DNA of 63,165 nt from Spirochaetota bacterium. GTDB taxonomy: Bacteria; Spirochaetota; Spirochaetia; SZUA-6. The DNA is taken from NCBI GenBank assembly GCA_013151965.1, contig JAADHF010000083.1, forward strand, positions 1 through 63,165, written 5' to 3'. The notes under the pieces are model-generated. The model saw only the letters and a list, made by a program, of their open reading frames with translations. It was not told where the DNA came from and made no database searches. The translations under genes and the position numbers were made by a program. Below, piece by piece: positions 26,649 to 35,923 of the stretch. Position 1 is the stretch's first letter. Every line of letters begins with the position of its first letter.

Positions 26649-28016
26649 ATGAAAAATAACGTTGCAATTGTAGAAGATGAAAAAAAACTGCTGGATCTTT
26701 TTCTCTTTAACTTAAAGGATAACTTTAAAGTAAAGGGTTATGCGGATTCGGAAAGTTTTCTTAAAGATTATAAAATCGGGGAACCCTCCGTGGTTATTAC
26801 CGATGTACGGCTGCCGGGAATGAGCGGGCTCGATCTGCTGCACTTTATAAAGGAAAACACACCTCATTTGCCGGTAATCATTATTACAGCATACGGAAGT
26901 ATAGATCAGGCTGTTGCGGCTGTAAAGGCCGGCGCTTACGACTACCTTACAAAACCGGTTAAGATACTGCAGCTTAAGGAAATTATACAGAGAGCGATGC
27001 GCTTTAAATCCAGTATAGATATCCATGCCCCCCTCTTTCCTGAAACGGAAGATTTTATAACACAGCACCCCGGCACAATCGAACAGCTCAATTTAGCCGC
27101 CAGGGTTGCACAAACTACAGTTCCTATCCTCATCCTTGGCGAAACAGGAACGGGCAAAGAAATAATATCAGAAATGATACACAGGGCAAGTAAAAGAACA
27201 GGGAAGATAGTACGAATCAACTGTGCCGCAATTCCGGGAGAACTGCTGGAGGGTGAGCTCTTCGGACATAAGAAAGGAGCTTTTACGGGAGCCTACACCG
27301 ACAGAACGGGAAAACTTAAGCTGGCAGACAGGGGAACAATCTTTCTGGATGAAATCGGAGAGATGCCTTTGGTCCTGCAGGCCAAACTCTTAAGGGTTAT
27401 AGAGGAACAGCGTTTCTACCCTGTGGGAGATAACAAACTGATCCGTGTGGATTTAAGGTTCATCGCGGCAACAAACAAGGATTTAAAAAAGGAGATAGAA
27501 GACGGAAAATTCCGTGCAGACCTCTACTACCGCCTCGCTGTAGTACCTATCCGAATTCCTCCATTAAGAGAGCGTCCGCAGGATATAGCTATACTTGCAG
27601 AACATTTTTTTAAAGAACTGATAAAAAGGGGGGAAACACCGGCAGTCACAATCGATAAACCTGTATTTGAAATTTTAACACAATACAACTGGCCCGGTAA
27701 TGTCCGGGAACTCAGAAATGTTATTACACATATGGCACTTCTCTCCACAACCGGAAGAATAACCCTGGAGGAGATACCTGGAGAAATTATAGAGTCCGCA
27801 GACACCGCTCTTAAGATACCGGATACCTACAAGGAACTGCTGGAACAGAAAAAAGCTGTCCGTTACGAAGCAGTATCACAGCTTGAAATTCTTTTTATAC
27901 GTAAAATCCTCATCCGTCACAGGTGGAATATATCACACTCCGCCAGAAGTGCGGGAATGGACAGACGCCTGCTGCAGAATATGATGAAAAAGTACGGAAT
28001 AGAGAGAAAGGCCTAA
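26649..28016 (+). CDS. sigma-54 dependent response regulator (NtrC family)
   Basis: 455 residues: receiver domain 1-120 with phospho-acceptor aspartate in VVITDVRLPGMSG; AAA+ domain with Walker A GETGTGKE (about 164), the sigma-54 contact GAFTGA and RFIAATN; and a C-terminal Fis-type helix-turn-helix (WNISHSARSAGMDRRLLQNMM). Activates sigma-54 promoters when phosphorylated by the upstream kinase. Target promoters are not identified; I did not find a clear -24/-12 site in the adjacent intergenic DNA. Ends 4 bases into the convergent radical-SAM gene. Confidence 0.93.
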   Translation: MKNNVAIVEDEKKLLDLFLFNLKDNFKVKGYADSESFLKDYKIGEPSVVITDVRLPGMSGLDLLHFIKENTPHLPVIIITAYGSIDQAVAAVKAGAYDYLTKPVKILQLKEIIQRAMRFKSSIDIHAPLFPETEDFITQHPGTIEQLNLAARVAQTTVPILILGETGTGKEIISEMIHRASKRTGKIVRINCAAIPGELLEGELFGHKKGAFTGAYTDRTGKLKLADRGTIFLDEIGEMPLVLQAKLLRVIEEQRFYPVGDNKLIRVDLRFIAATNKDLKKEIEDGKFRADLYYRLAVVPIRIPPLRERPQDIAILAEHFFKELIKRGETPAVTIDKPVFEILTQYNWPGNVRELRNVITHMALLSTTGRITLEEIPGEIIESADTALKIPDTYKELLEQKKAVRYEAVSQLEILFIRKILIRHRWNISHSARSAGMDRRLLQNMMKKYGIERKA

Positions 28017-29497
28017 ACCGGGACCTTTTCTTCTGCCTTCCGTATGTTATCCGGTGTGCCGCCTTTCCCGGCAGTTTCCTTCCGGTCTTTCTGCCGGAAG
28101 CGGAAAAGCTGTTTATACTCGGCTCCCTCTTTATACCACCTGCTGTCCGGATCGTTTATCTCTTTTTCCCACTCAGGATCCACAAGTTCTTTAAACTCTT
28201 CCGAATAGCTGCTGACCCAGTCTATTACTTCCGGGTCATGCACTATGGATTCGGAATGATCATGACCCGGTTTTATGCCGTACTCATCGACAAGATCCCT
28301 TAGAACTTCGGGATTGTCAATAATCATACACGGTCTTTTTAAGTTGCCCTTCTCATTGTAGGGAAAACGCTGCCTTACCGCCTTAAAGAAGGGAGAATTG
28401 GCCACTTCCAATAGTGTTTTCCCCTTTATATTATCCGAGCTGAAATGTGCAAAGACACAGGGTTCCACATTGCCGGAATTCAATATGTGGAAGTACTGCC
28501 TTCCGCCTGCAAGGCACCCGCCTGCAGCCGGACCGTCATTCCAGAAATCCGCGAGGAACATCGGATACTTATCACGCAATGCAGTAACCCTTTTCCCTGT
28601 ATACACCCTCTGTTCGGGAGTCGGAACAAGATCGAGAATCGGATCTTTACCTACCGGCATAAACATAAAGTACCAGCCGAAAATAGCACCCTTATTCATA
28701 TAATACTCTATAAACTTATCATCCGTTACGACATCGATGTTGTATTTAGTGTATGTAACACTGATACCAAAGAGAACACCCTCGTGTTTCAGGTTATCCA
28801 TAGCTTTCATAATTCTGCTATAAACGCCCCTGCCTCTGCGCTCGTCCGTTTCCTCTTCGTACCCTTCCACACTGATAGCTGCCGCGACATTACCCAACCC
28901 GGCAAGTTCTTTTGCAACCGCCTTATCTAAAAACGTACCGTTTGTGTATGTTAAAAAAAACATATCATTGTACTTTTTAAACATCCGTAAAAGCGTACTT
29001 TTAATAAGATACGGCTCTCCGCCCGATATAACTGTAAAGTAAATCCCCATATCCCTTGCCTCCGCTAAGATTCTGTCCAGCTCACTTTCCGGAAGGTCAC
29101 CCTCCTTAGTGTAAAGTCCCGCATAGCATCCTGTGCAGCGGAGGTTGCATCTCATCGTCGGACTTACCACGAAAAATCCCGGCACCCAGTTACCAAAAGC
29201 AGACAGATTCCTACGCTTTTTTGCCCCTTCTATGAACTGATTGTAGATCAGGTTCCTTACAATCTTCTTTCGGTAAGAAGGACTCATTGCTTTTCCTATG
29301 CGCAGGAATAATCTTGCAAAAGCCCTGTCCTCATCTATAGAATTTCTTAAGTTGTTCATAAAATTCCTGACAGAGGGTTCGATCTCGAACCTTTCAGAAA
29401 GAGTAACGAGTTTTTTCAGATCTTTAATATCCCCGGTAAGGCTGTTTGATATTCTGTTAACAATAAATCTTTTTGCCAATACTTTTATTATAGACAT
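28013..29497 (-). CDS. radical SAM protein with SPASM-like C-terminus
   Basis: About 494 residues. Helical N-terminal ~100 residues, then radical SAM motif CNLRCTGC (cysteines at about 117, 121, 124), ISGGEPYL for SAM binding, and a C-terminal region with further cysteines (GGCLAGG, EPCVFAH, RPCMIID) that may hold extra iron-sulfur clusters. Start chosen at ATG 29497 because GAGGAGG lies 6 bases upstream; frames from 29503 or 29530 are less likely. Single gene; substrate unknown, peptide or protein maturation is possible. Confidence 0.82.
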   Translation of the reverse strand: MSIIKVLAKRFIVNRISNSLTGDIKDLKKLVTLSERFEIEPSVRNFMNNLRNSIDEDRAFARLFLRIGKAMSPSYRKKIVRNLIYNQFIEGAKKRRNLSAFGNWVPGFFVVSPTMRCNLRCTGCYAGLYTKEGDLPESELDRILAEARDMGIYFTVISGGEPYLIKSTLLRMFKKYNDMFFLTYTNGTFLDKAVAKELAGLGNVAAAISVEGYEEETDERRGRGVYSRIMKAMDNLKHEGVLFGISVTYTKYNIDVVTDDKFIEYYMNKGAIFGWYFMFMPVGKDPILDLVPTPEQRVYTGKRVTALRDKYPMFLADFWNDGPAAGGCLAGGRQYFHILNSGNVEPCVFAHFSSDNIKGKTLLEVANSPFFKAVRQRFPYNEKGNLKRPCMIIDNPEVLRDLVDEYGIKPGHDHSESIVHDPEVIDWVSSYSEEFKELVDPEWEKEINDPDSRWYKEGAEYKQLFRFRQKDRKETAGKGGTPDNIRKAEEKVPV

Positions 29498-29643
29498 AAT
29501 CATCCTCCTCGTATCCTTAGGATGCAACATTTATGCCAACAAACAGCACACGCGGGATTTCACAGCCAGCTCTAAATACTTATATTTTAAAGAATTAAAA
29601 ACAGGCAGAAAGGCGGCCGGTTTACCGGACTGCCGGGATACAA

Positions 29644-29670
29644 AAACTGCGAAGTTTTTTTTCGCAGTTT
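29644..29670 (-). terminator. terminator of the MFS/HAD operon
   Basis: 10-bp perfect stem AAACTGCGAA/TTCGCAGTTT followed on the minus strand by a T-run. It overlaps the last bases of the HAD gene. Confidence 0.7.
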
Positions 29671-30475
29671 ACAGGTTAAAAAAACCGCTTAAAAACCTGG
29701 CCGCTCCGTCTTCCTCATTGGTATTCATAGTAACCGCTTTTGCATACTGCGCAACATCCGGTTCGGCATTCCTCATGGCTACCGGAAACCCTATTCTCTT
29801 AAACATCGGTATATCGTTCCGCCAGTCACCCAGGAACAGCATCTCATCCGCAGAAAGGTTAAAGTGATCTAAAAGACGTACGGTACCTTTGAATTTGGAA
29901 ATGTTTAAAGAGCGTATGGTCAGGATGTACCTGTTATAATACATAACAGGTACAAGATAAGGTACTATAAAACCATCAAACTGCCTGCAGATACTACTTC
30001 TTAAATCTTCCAGAAACCGCCTTTCCCTGGATAAAAAAACTATTACAGTGAGGTTTTTAAGGCTGCTCTTTTCCCAGCTGCCCTCGTAATCACAGGCCCA
30101 ATGCCCGTACCGTTTATACGGCACATTACCTTTGGTATAAACCCTGTCATTGCTTATGAGAAAGGCATCCGTTTTTTCCGAATTTTCAAGTATTTTCCGT
30201 GCAAGACCCGGTTCTATAAAACATGAATAATCCCAGAGGTTCTGTCCGTTAACACGTATGTATGCACCTTCCAATGCAACCATGGGAACATCGATTTTAC
30301 CGAATATCTTCCTGGTAAGTGAAAGAGATTTTCCGGTAACAGGAAAAAATTTTATCCCCCGGTTTATAAGTTTTTCGATTACATTTATGGTAAAAGGAGT
30401 AATTACCTTTGATTCGGGCAGAAGCGTTCCGTCCAGATCCGCTCCGACAGCTTTAATCTCTTCAGGCGTAAACAT
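29669..30475 (-). CDS. HAD superfamily (Cof-type) sugar phosphatase
   Basis: 268 residues. Motif I is DLDGTLLPES (nucleophile Asp), motif II is in FPVTGKSLS, the lysine is in the ISKFKG segment, and motif IV is FLGDWRNDIPMFKR, with a Cof-type C2 cap between. Hydrolyses a phosphorylated sugar or cofactor. ATG 30475 is preferred; a TTG at 30487 is in frame. It follows the MFS porter by 15 bases, suggesting uptake and dephosphorylation of the same compound. The substrate is not evident. Confidence 0.85.
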   Translation of the reverse strand: MFTPEEIKAVGADLDGTLLPESKVITPFTINVIEKLINRGIKFFPVTGKSLSLTRKIFGKIDVPMVALEGAYIRVNGQNLWDYSCFIEPGLARKILENSEKTDAFLISNDRVYTKGNVPYKRYGHWACDYEGSWEKSSLKNLTVIVFLSRERRFLEDLRSSICRQFDGFIVPYLVPVMYYNRYILTIRSLNISKFKGTVRLLDHFNLSADEMLFLGDWRNDIPMFKRIGFPVAMRNAEPDVAQYAKAVTMNTNEEDGAARFLSGFFNL

Positions 30476-30490
30476 AGTATCAGTCAACCA

Positions 30491-31837
30491 TTAATCAATA
30501 TCGATATGAGAATCTATAAACTTTTCCTTTTCAGCGATTTCCGCTTCCGTTTGGGCTTCTCCCTTTCTTACACCCAGCATCATAACAAAGGATAGTGAGA
30601 AGAATACAATCGCAAAGGGAAACAGTGCGGCCGCAGAGGTTTTTTCCATGAAAATACCGGCAAGAGGAGGAGCAATAATCTGGGCCAGAGAAGAAAAGAA
30701 ATAGTAAAGGCCTGTATAGGTACCAATCTTCTTTACACTTGCAAGCTCCCACACAATTGTTATGGAATTGACATTGATTAATGCCCAGGCAATTCCTGCA
30801 ACTGCAAGGAGAATGTACAGAGTCGACACGGAATGAATAATAGTTAAAAAGCTTAAATCCAGAACAAAGAGAACAATACCGATTAATATTGTCTTTTTCC
30901 TTCCCAGTGACGAGCCTATAAACCCTGCGGGAATTGCAAAGACAACAAACATCAGGGGTACCGACACAAGCATTCTCGATGCCGCACTTGCCTTTACTTT
31001 AAGAATTTCGACACCATAGGTTGTAAACCACGTTTCTATGCTGTTAAAACCTATAAACCAGAACAGAATTGCAAGAAGTATAAAAAGAGCGGATTTTTCT
31101 TTTCCTGTTATAATCTCACCTATTGCCTTGAGGATCCCGATTTTTTCCTTCTTTTTTTCACCTGCCTTTTCGGGTAATTTTTCATGAATAAATACAAGAA
31201 GTACGACAAGGGCAAGTATCATGATGACACCTGTAACAACAAAAGGAACGGGAACTCCGATATCGTACATATAACTTCCTGCTAAATATGCTATTATAGA
31301 CCCGATACCGCCCATGAGATTAATAACACCATTAGCTTTACTCCTGTGAACCGAGGGTATAACATCCGGCATTAGTGCAACTACAGGCGCCCTGTAAATG
31401 GCCATGGCAATATTAAACAGCATAATAATAGCTATCAGCGGAAAAACACCGCCGGATATCACTATTTTACCAAGAAGAGGGACAATAAAAGCCGCTTTAC
31501 TCCCCGCAGGATGAGCGGAAAAATACGGTATAAGGGCAAATATTACAGCCGCTATGGGTATCCCTAAGGTAATATACGGCATACGCCTTCCAAGCCCCGT
31601 CCTTGTCCGGTCGCTTAACGCCCCTATCCAGGGCTGTATTATAATAGCAGCCCAGTTATCCAGCGTCATAATAATACCGATTATAGCCGCACTGGAGATA
31701 AACTTCCGTAAAAATATAGGTACATACGAATTGTACAAAGACCAGGTTATAGCCGTTGTAAAAAACCCGAATCCTATAACAAACGTTTTTGCATAATCCA
31801 GACGGGACGTTTTTTGTTTATCCTTTATACTTTTCAT
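30491..31837 (-). CDS. MFS sugar transporter (SLC45/GPH-like)
   Basis: 448 residues, twelve hydrophobic helices. The N-terminus DYAKTFVIGFGFFTTAITWSLYNSYVPIFL and the loop RTRTGLGRRMPY (the major-facilitator loop 2-3 motif) are characteristic of the sucrose/maltoside porter branch. Cation-coupled sugar uptake is expected. Promoter on the minus strand at 31872-31900. Operon with the HAD phosphatase. The promoter region shares an 18-base element with that of the TlpA/CcdA operon. Confidence 0.85.
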   Translation of the reverse strand: MKSIKDKQKTSRLDYAKTFVIGFGFFTTAITWSLYNSYVPIFLRKFISSAAIIGIIMTLDNWAAIIIQPWIGALSDRTRTGLGRRMPYITLGIPIAAVIFALIPYFSAHPAGSKAAFIVPLLGKIVISGGVFPLIAIIMLFNIAMAIYRAPVVALMPDVIPSVHRSKANGVINLMGGIGSIIAYLAGSYMYDIGVPVPFVVTGVIMILALVVLLVFIHEKLPEKAGEKKKEKIGILKAIGEIITGKEKSALFILLAILFWFIGFNSIETWFTTYGVEILKVKASAASRMLVSVPLMFVVFAIPAGFIGSSLGRKKTILIGIVLFVLDLSFLTIIHSVSTLYILLAVAGIAWALINVNSITIVWELASVKKIGTYTGLYYFFSSLAQIIAPPLAGIFMEKTSAAALFPFAIVFFSLSFVMMLGVRKGEAQTEAEIAEKEKFIDSHIDID

Positions 31838-31871
31838 AAGACCTGTTTACTCCGTGTAAGTTTTTGGGATT

Positions 31872-31900
31872 ATCGTATTATGGATGGATTGTTGCGTCAA
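31872..31900 (-). promoter_or_regulatory. promoter of the MFS gene
   Basis: TTGACG at 31895-31900 and TACGAT at 31872-31877, spacer 17. The -35 is embedded in an 18-base sequence that recurs at 33489-33506. Confidence 0.5.
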
Positions 31901-31975
31901 GCAAGCGGATACAACACGGAAGAGTTCTTTTTTAATACCGCATACAATAGATACTATTTTGTAAAAAACTTCTGC

Positions 31976-32710
31976 CTATCCCCTCATCCAGCCTATCCCC
32001 CTGGATTGGAGATATGAAGACAGGATAGAGAAATAATTAGTAAATATCAAAACTCCGACAGCTACCAAAAAAATTCCGGAGATTATCTGAATCAACCGCG
32101 TATATTTCCGAATTTTTTTAAAACGTGCCAGAAAGGAGTTTATGCTTAAAGAGGCAATAAAGAAAGGAAGTCCCAATCCAAAAGAATAAGCCGCCAGCAG
32201 CTTTACACCCTGGCCAACGGAACCGGTGGTGCCGGCATAGAGCAGGATGGTGCCCAGAATGGGGCCCACACAGGCCGTCCAGCCGACAGCAAAGGCATTA
32301 CCCACTAAAAAGGAACCCCATACGCCGGAAGGTTTCCGGGCAAAACTAATCTTTGCCTCCCGGCCCAGAAAATTCAGCCTAAGCAGCCCCATAATATACA
32401 GACCGAAGAGAATGATTAATATACCCCCCGCCTTTCGAATAACATTTTGATAATCGAGTAGAATCTTTCCTGCAAAACTCGACGAAGCACCCATTAGAAT
32501 AAAGACAGTGGAAAATCCGGCGATGAAAAAAAGCGAGTGCTTTATGGTTATTATCCTGATTCTGCGTCTGTCAATTCCTTCAGTTAATTCCTGAAAAGAT
32601 AAACCTGTAATATAGGAGATATAGGAAGGGAGCAAGGGCAGCACACATGGAGCGATAAAGGATAAAAATCCTGCTCCGAAGGCGATAAATACAGAGATGT
32701 TTGCATCCAT
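31976..32710 (-). CDS. ccdA: CcdA-like thiol-disulfide transporter
   Basis: 244 residues with six hydrophobic helices. The paired cysteines are in APCVLPLLPSY near the N-terminus and TACVGPILG in the middle, as in CcdA/DsbD-beta. These carry reducing equivalents from cytoplasmic thioredoxin across the membrane. It follows the TlpA-like thioredoxin gene by 14 bases, and the two make a complete extracytoplasmic reduction unit. No cytochrome c genes are nearby, so the target may be other exported thiol proteins. Confidence 0.9.
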   Translation of the reverse strand: MDANISVFIAFGAGFLSFIAPCVLPLLPSYISYITGLSFQELTEGIDRRRIRIITIKHSLFFIAGFSTVFILMGASSSFAGKILLDYQNVIRKAGGILIILFGLYIMGLLRLNFLGREAKISFARKPSGVWGSFLVGNAFAVGWTACVGPILGTILLYAGTTGSVGQGVKLLAAYSFGLGLPFFIASLSINSFLARFKKIRKYTRLIQIISGIFLVAVGVLIFTNYFSILSSYLQSRGIGWMRG

Positions 32711-32724
32711 ACTATTTTCTTAAA

Positions 32725-33378
32725 TTACTCAGCTGCAAGGAGTTTATCGATTAAATCGCGGGTGCCCCCGGTAAACCAGTCCCGGTACCCTATCTCCATA
32801 CCGATTATATTTCCTTTCCGGTTAATCAAATATGAGGTAGGAGTCCCGGTAATCCTGTACATTGTATCTACTCTCCCCGTGGGATCCAACAGCCCGGAAC
32901 TGCCGAAGAAAGTGTATCCGGATTTCTTAACAAAAGGTACAACCGCCTTAGCCCCCTCCCGGTCGCTGAAAACCGCTACGATAACGAAATCTTTGTCCTT
33001 GAATTGATCATAAAGTTTCTGCAGGGAAGGCATCTCCTTGCGGCACCAGTGACACCAGGTAGCCATAAAATTCAAAAGCACAATTTTGCCTCTGTAATCC
33101 TTTAAACGGACTTTCCTGCCCTCCAGATTATTAAGTTCAAAGCCGGGAGCCTCCACTCCTTCCTTAACCTTATGAATTCCAAGGGAACTCATGAGATTAT
33201 CTATGCTCTCTGAGCCCGCTGTTTTTGTATCGGATACCTGCAGGGCAGGCCCCCCTGACGGTTTTTTCCCTTCTTGTTTAGGCCGGGGGAAAAAGAGAAA
33301 GACAGAAACACCGATAGCTGCAGCTAAAATTCCGGCCGCAATATACCATTTCCATTTTTTTAAAATTTTCCCGGTCAT
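32725..33378 (-). CDS. membrane-anchored TlpA/ResA-type thioredoxin
   Basis: 217 residues: N-terminal membrane anchor (about 11-31), a Ser/Gly/Lys-rich linker, then an AhpC/TSA-Redoxin fold with catalytic CHWC at residues 109-112 in FMATWCHWCRKEMP and the cis-proline segment GTPTSYL. Reduces disulfides outside the cytoplasm with electrons from CcdA. First gene of the operon; the promoter has TTGACA at 33488-33493 on the minus strand and a poor -10. Confidence 0.88.
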   Translation of the reverse strand: MTGKILKKWKWYIAAGILAAAIGVSVFLFFPRPKQEGKKPSGGPALQVSDTKTAGSESIDNLMSSLGIHKVKEGVEAPGFELNNLEGRKVRLKDYRGKIVLLNFMATWCHWCRKEMPSLQKLYDQFKDKDFVIVAVFSDREGAKAVVPFVKKSGYTFFGSSGLLDPTGRVDTMYRITGTPTSYLINRKGNIIGMEIGYRDWFTGGTRDLIDKLLAAE

Positions 33379-33488
33379 TTCTCTTCCCCCTTCACATAAA
33401 TTTAACCCGGCAGGATACCTGCACTAAAAAGTACTATAGACCCCACCCGGGTATGGTTATATAATACTTACCACTCCTCTAAGGATAT

Positions 33489-33506
33489 GTCAAGCAAGCG
33501 GATGCA
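33489..33506 (-). repeat. 18-base element shared with the MFS promoter region
   Basis: Reads TGCATCCGCTTGCTTGAC on the minus strand; the copy at 31896-31913 differs at one base. In both places it ends in the -35 of the promoter for the leftward gene, which suggests a common activator or repressor site. Confidence 0.5.
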
Positions 33507-33602
33507 GTAAATTCCCGGGCAGCTTGCTGTTTACAATATATTTTCTTGATTATCATAGCATTATCATGCAATGTATTGTTAAGATCAGGATCAGGAGCGA
33601 AG

Positions 33603-34454
33603 ATGAAAACAGGACTTGTTCTTTCGGGAGGAGGGGCAAAAGGAATCGCCCACATAGGTGTTCTTAAAGCACTCGAGAATCTGGAATTAAGCCCGGATGT
33701 AATTGCCGGTTGTTCTATGGGAGCCATTATCGGGGGTATCTACGCAGGCGGAACTTCCATTACAAGTATCGAAGATTTTCTCATAAATAAATTCGAATTA
33801 AAAAAATATACGGAAAAATGGACATTTCAATTAGCAGGCGGCCCCATCCTGAAGTTCATCCAGGTAGAAGGAGCCTTGAGTACAATGATTATCCGCAAAG
33901 GGGTGGACAATGGCGATAAAATTCTGAAGCTGCTGAACAAACTTACTCTTAATAAGGACTTTTCCGGGCTCAAGGTAAAGTTTGCATGTAATGCGGTTGA
34001 TCTTATATCGGGCAGAGAGATATGTCTGGATAAGGGTAATGTTGCAGAAGCGATTCGTGCTTCGATGTCGCTTCCGGGAGTATTCTATCCGGTTAAACGC
34101 GGTTCCATGCTTTTAGTCGACGGCGGCGTGTTAAACAACAGCCCTGTCTGGATTGCCAGAAAACTCGGAGCAGGAAAAGTTATCGCAATTCAGGTAAGCC
34201 CTCTCACGGACGAAACGGAAGAAAATCTTAAGACAGGTATTTCCGTACTGCTGCGCTCTATGGAGATAACAGCCCATGGACTGACTAAAGAGAGAAACGA
34301 AAGGGCAAATCTCGAAATTGTTGCCTATGAAGGAGCCCATACCATGGATTTTCACAAGAAACTTGAATTAATAGATACGGGCGAAAGGGCAGTTATTACA
34401 AACAGAGATGCTATTTACAGGCTTTTTAAAAAAAGAAGACTTTTCTTCGCTTGA
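33603..34454 (+). CDS. patatin-like phospholipase
   Basis: 283 residues from ATG 33603, which has AGGAG 5 bases upstream; the frame extends to 33546 but without family sequence. Patatin marks: oxyanion loop GLVLSGGGAKGIAHIG, nucleophile serine in AGCSMGAI, catalytic aspartate in LLVDGGVLNNSP. Acts as a serine lipase on phospholipids or acylglycerols at the inner face of the membrane; no signal peptide. Similar to the RssA/YchK branch. Divergent from the TlpA/CcdA operon. Confidence 0.9.
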   Translation: MKTGLVLSGGGAKGIAHIGVLKALENLELSPDVIAGCSMGAIIGGIYAGGTSITSIEDFLINKFELKKYTEKWTFQLAGGPILKFIQVEGALSTMIIRKGVDNGDKILKLLNKLTLNKDFSGLKVKFACNAVDLISGREICLDKGNVAEAIRASMSLPGVFYPVKRGSMLLVDGGVLNNSPVWIARKLGAGKVIAIQVSPLTDETEENLKTGISVLLRSMEITAHGLTKERNERANLEIVAYEGAHTMDFHKKLELIDTGERAVITNRDAIYRLFKKRRLFFA

Positions 34455-34530
34455 CAGTTCTGAGAAATCCTTTATAGTTAAAAACTGTTTATGTTAATAA
34501 TTCTCTTTAAAGTGGAGAAGGAGGATTCAC

Positions 34531-35907
34531 GTGAAGGAATTTAAAAGAAAATACAGCTTAAACCCTGCAGCAACCGTGAGAATAAAAACAAAATTCAGAA
34601 GGATCGTAACGGATCTTCCGGTTCCGGAATCACTGTCTATTTTTGAAAAGTTAAACAAATACGAACCGGTTTCGATGCAGGGCCAGCCGCCGATTATCAT
34701 CGACCATTCGGAGTCTTTCTCCGTTTTTGACAGATGGGGAAATCAATGGATAGATTTTTCCTCCGGAGTACTCATATCCAATGTGGGGAATTCGCACCCT
34801 GCCATCCGAAAGGCACTTCATGAAATGATAGAAAGGCCTCTCTTAAGCACCTATGTTTTTCCCCACGAGAAACGTGTCGAGCTTGTCGAACTCCTCTGCG
34901 AAATATTTCCCTTTAAAGGTTATAAGGTTTTCCTGCTTTCCACCGGCTCCGAAGCAGCGGAAAATGCAATTAAACTTGCCAGGACATACAGCATGGAAAA
35001 GTACGGTCCGGGTAAAAAATATATAGTAGGATTCATCAACTCTTTTCACGGCAGGACCATGGGAGCCCAGCTTGCCGGAGGTATGGAAAAGGGTAAAAAA
35101 TGGCTCGGCGATCCGGACACTTCCTTTGTTCATGTACCCTTCCCTGACGGTTATAAAAACGAAAATACTCATTTTGATCTCTTTACGGAAACACTGAATT
35201 CGTCAGGCATTAAACCGGAAGAAGTATGCGGGGTTATTTCCGAAAGTTACCAGGGAGTGGGGCCGGATTTTTTTCCCGCTTCCTATGCACGGAACCTGGA
35301 GAACTGGTGCAGGGAAAATGATGTGCTACTTATCATGGACGAAATTCAGTCAGGTTTCGGAAGAACCGGAAAATTGTTTACATTTCAGCACTACGGCATT
35401 AAACCGGATATAGTCACATGCGGCAAGGGCATCAGCAGTTCACTTCCCCTCTCTGCCGTTATCGGCAGAGAAGACATAATGGATCTATACGGTCCAGGGT
35501 CCATGACGTCCACTCATTCGGGCTCTCCCCTTCCTGTAGCTGCGGCGGTAGAAAACATCAAACTTTTAAAATCCGGCTGCTACATTAAAAATGCTGAAAA
35601 ACTCGGCCCTGTTCTGAAGAACGGTCTTCTTGATATCCGGAAAAAACATCCTCTTCAGGCAGGATGTGTGCATAGTCTCGGCCTTGTGGCAGGCATACAG
35701 ATTGTCAGGCCCGGGACAAAGGAACCGGACTCCGAAACGGCCTTCAGGATAAATGAAAGATGCTTCCGCAAGGGTCTTTTAATGTTTGCGCCGGTAGGAA
35801 TTGCCGGCGAATGTATAAAGATTGCACCGACACTGGATATAACGGAAGATGCACTTAAAGAAGGTATATCCGTTCTTTCAGAAGCTATGGACGAAATCTG
35901 TAATTGA
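34531..35907 (+). CDS. class III PLP aminotransferase (GABA/ornithine-type)
   Basis: 458 residues. The PLP lysine is in TCGKGISSSLPLSAVIG (about residue 298), with the aspartate in LIMDEIQSGFGRTG and SAEAA-type phosphate loop STGSEAAENAIKLAR. Transfers the amino group of an omega-amino acid or diamine to 2-oxoglutarate or pyruvate. GTG start with AAGGAGG 7 bases upstream. Followed after 16 bases by a ROK regulator. The exact substrate is unknown. Confidence 0.87.
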   Translation: MKEFKRKYSLNPAATVRIKTKFRRIVTDLPVPESLSIFEKLNKYEPVSMQGQPPIIIDHSESFSVFDRWGNQWIDFSSGVLISNVGNSHPAIRKALHEMIERPLLSTYVFPHEKRVELVELLCEIFPFKGYKVFLLSTGSEAAENAIKLARTYSMEKYGPGKKYIVGFINSFHGRTMGAQLAGGMEKGKKWLGDPDTSFVHVPFPDGYKNENTHFDLFTETLNSSGIKPEEVCGVISESYQGVGPDFFPASYARNLENWCRENDVLLIMDEIQSGFGRTGKLFTFQHYGIKPDIVTCGKGISSSLPLSAVIGREDIMDLYGPGSMTSTHSGSPLPVAAAVENIKLLKSGCYIKNAEKLGPVLKNGLLDIRKKHPLQAGCVHSLGLVAGIQIVRPGTKEPDSETAFRINERCFRKGLLMFAPVGIAGECIKIAPTLDITEDALKEGISVLSEAMDEICN

Positions 35908-35923
35908 TAATATCATCTAAAGG

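Noticed and set aside
33541-33580. Fur-box-like sequence (repeated ATTATCAT) before the patatin gene
   Set aside because: Match to the GATAATGATWATCATTATC consensus is partial and no iron genes adjoin.
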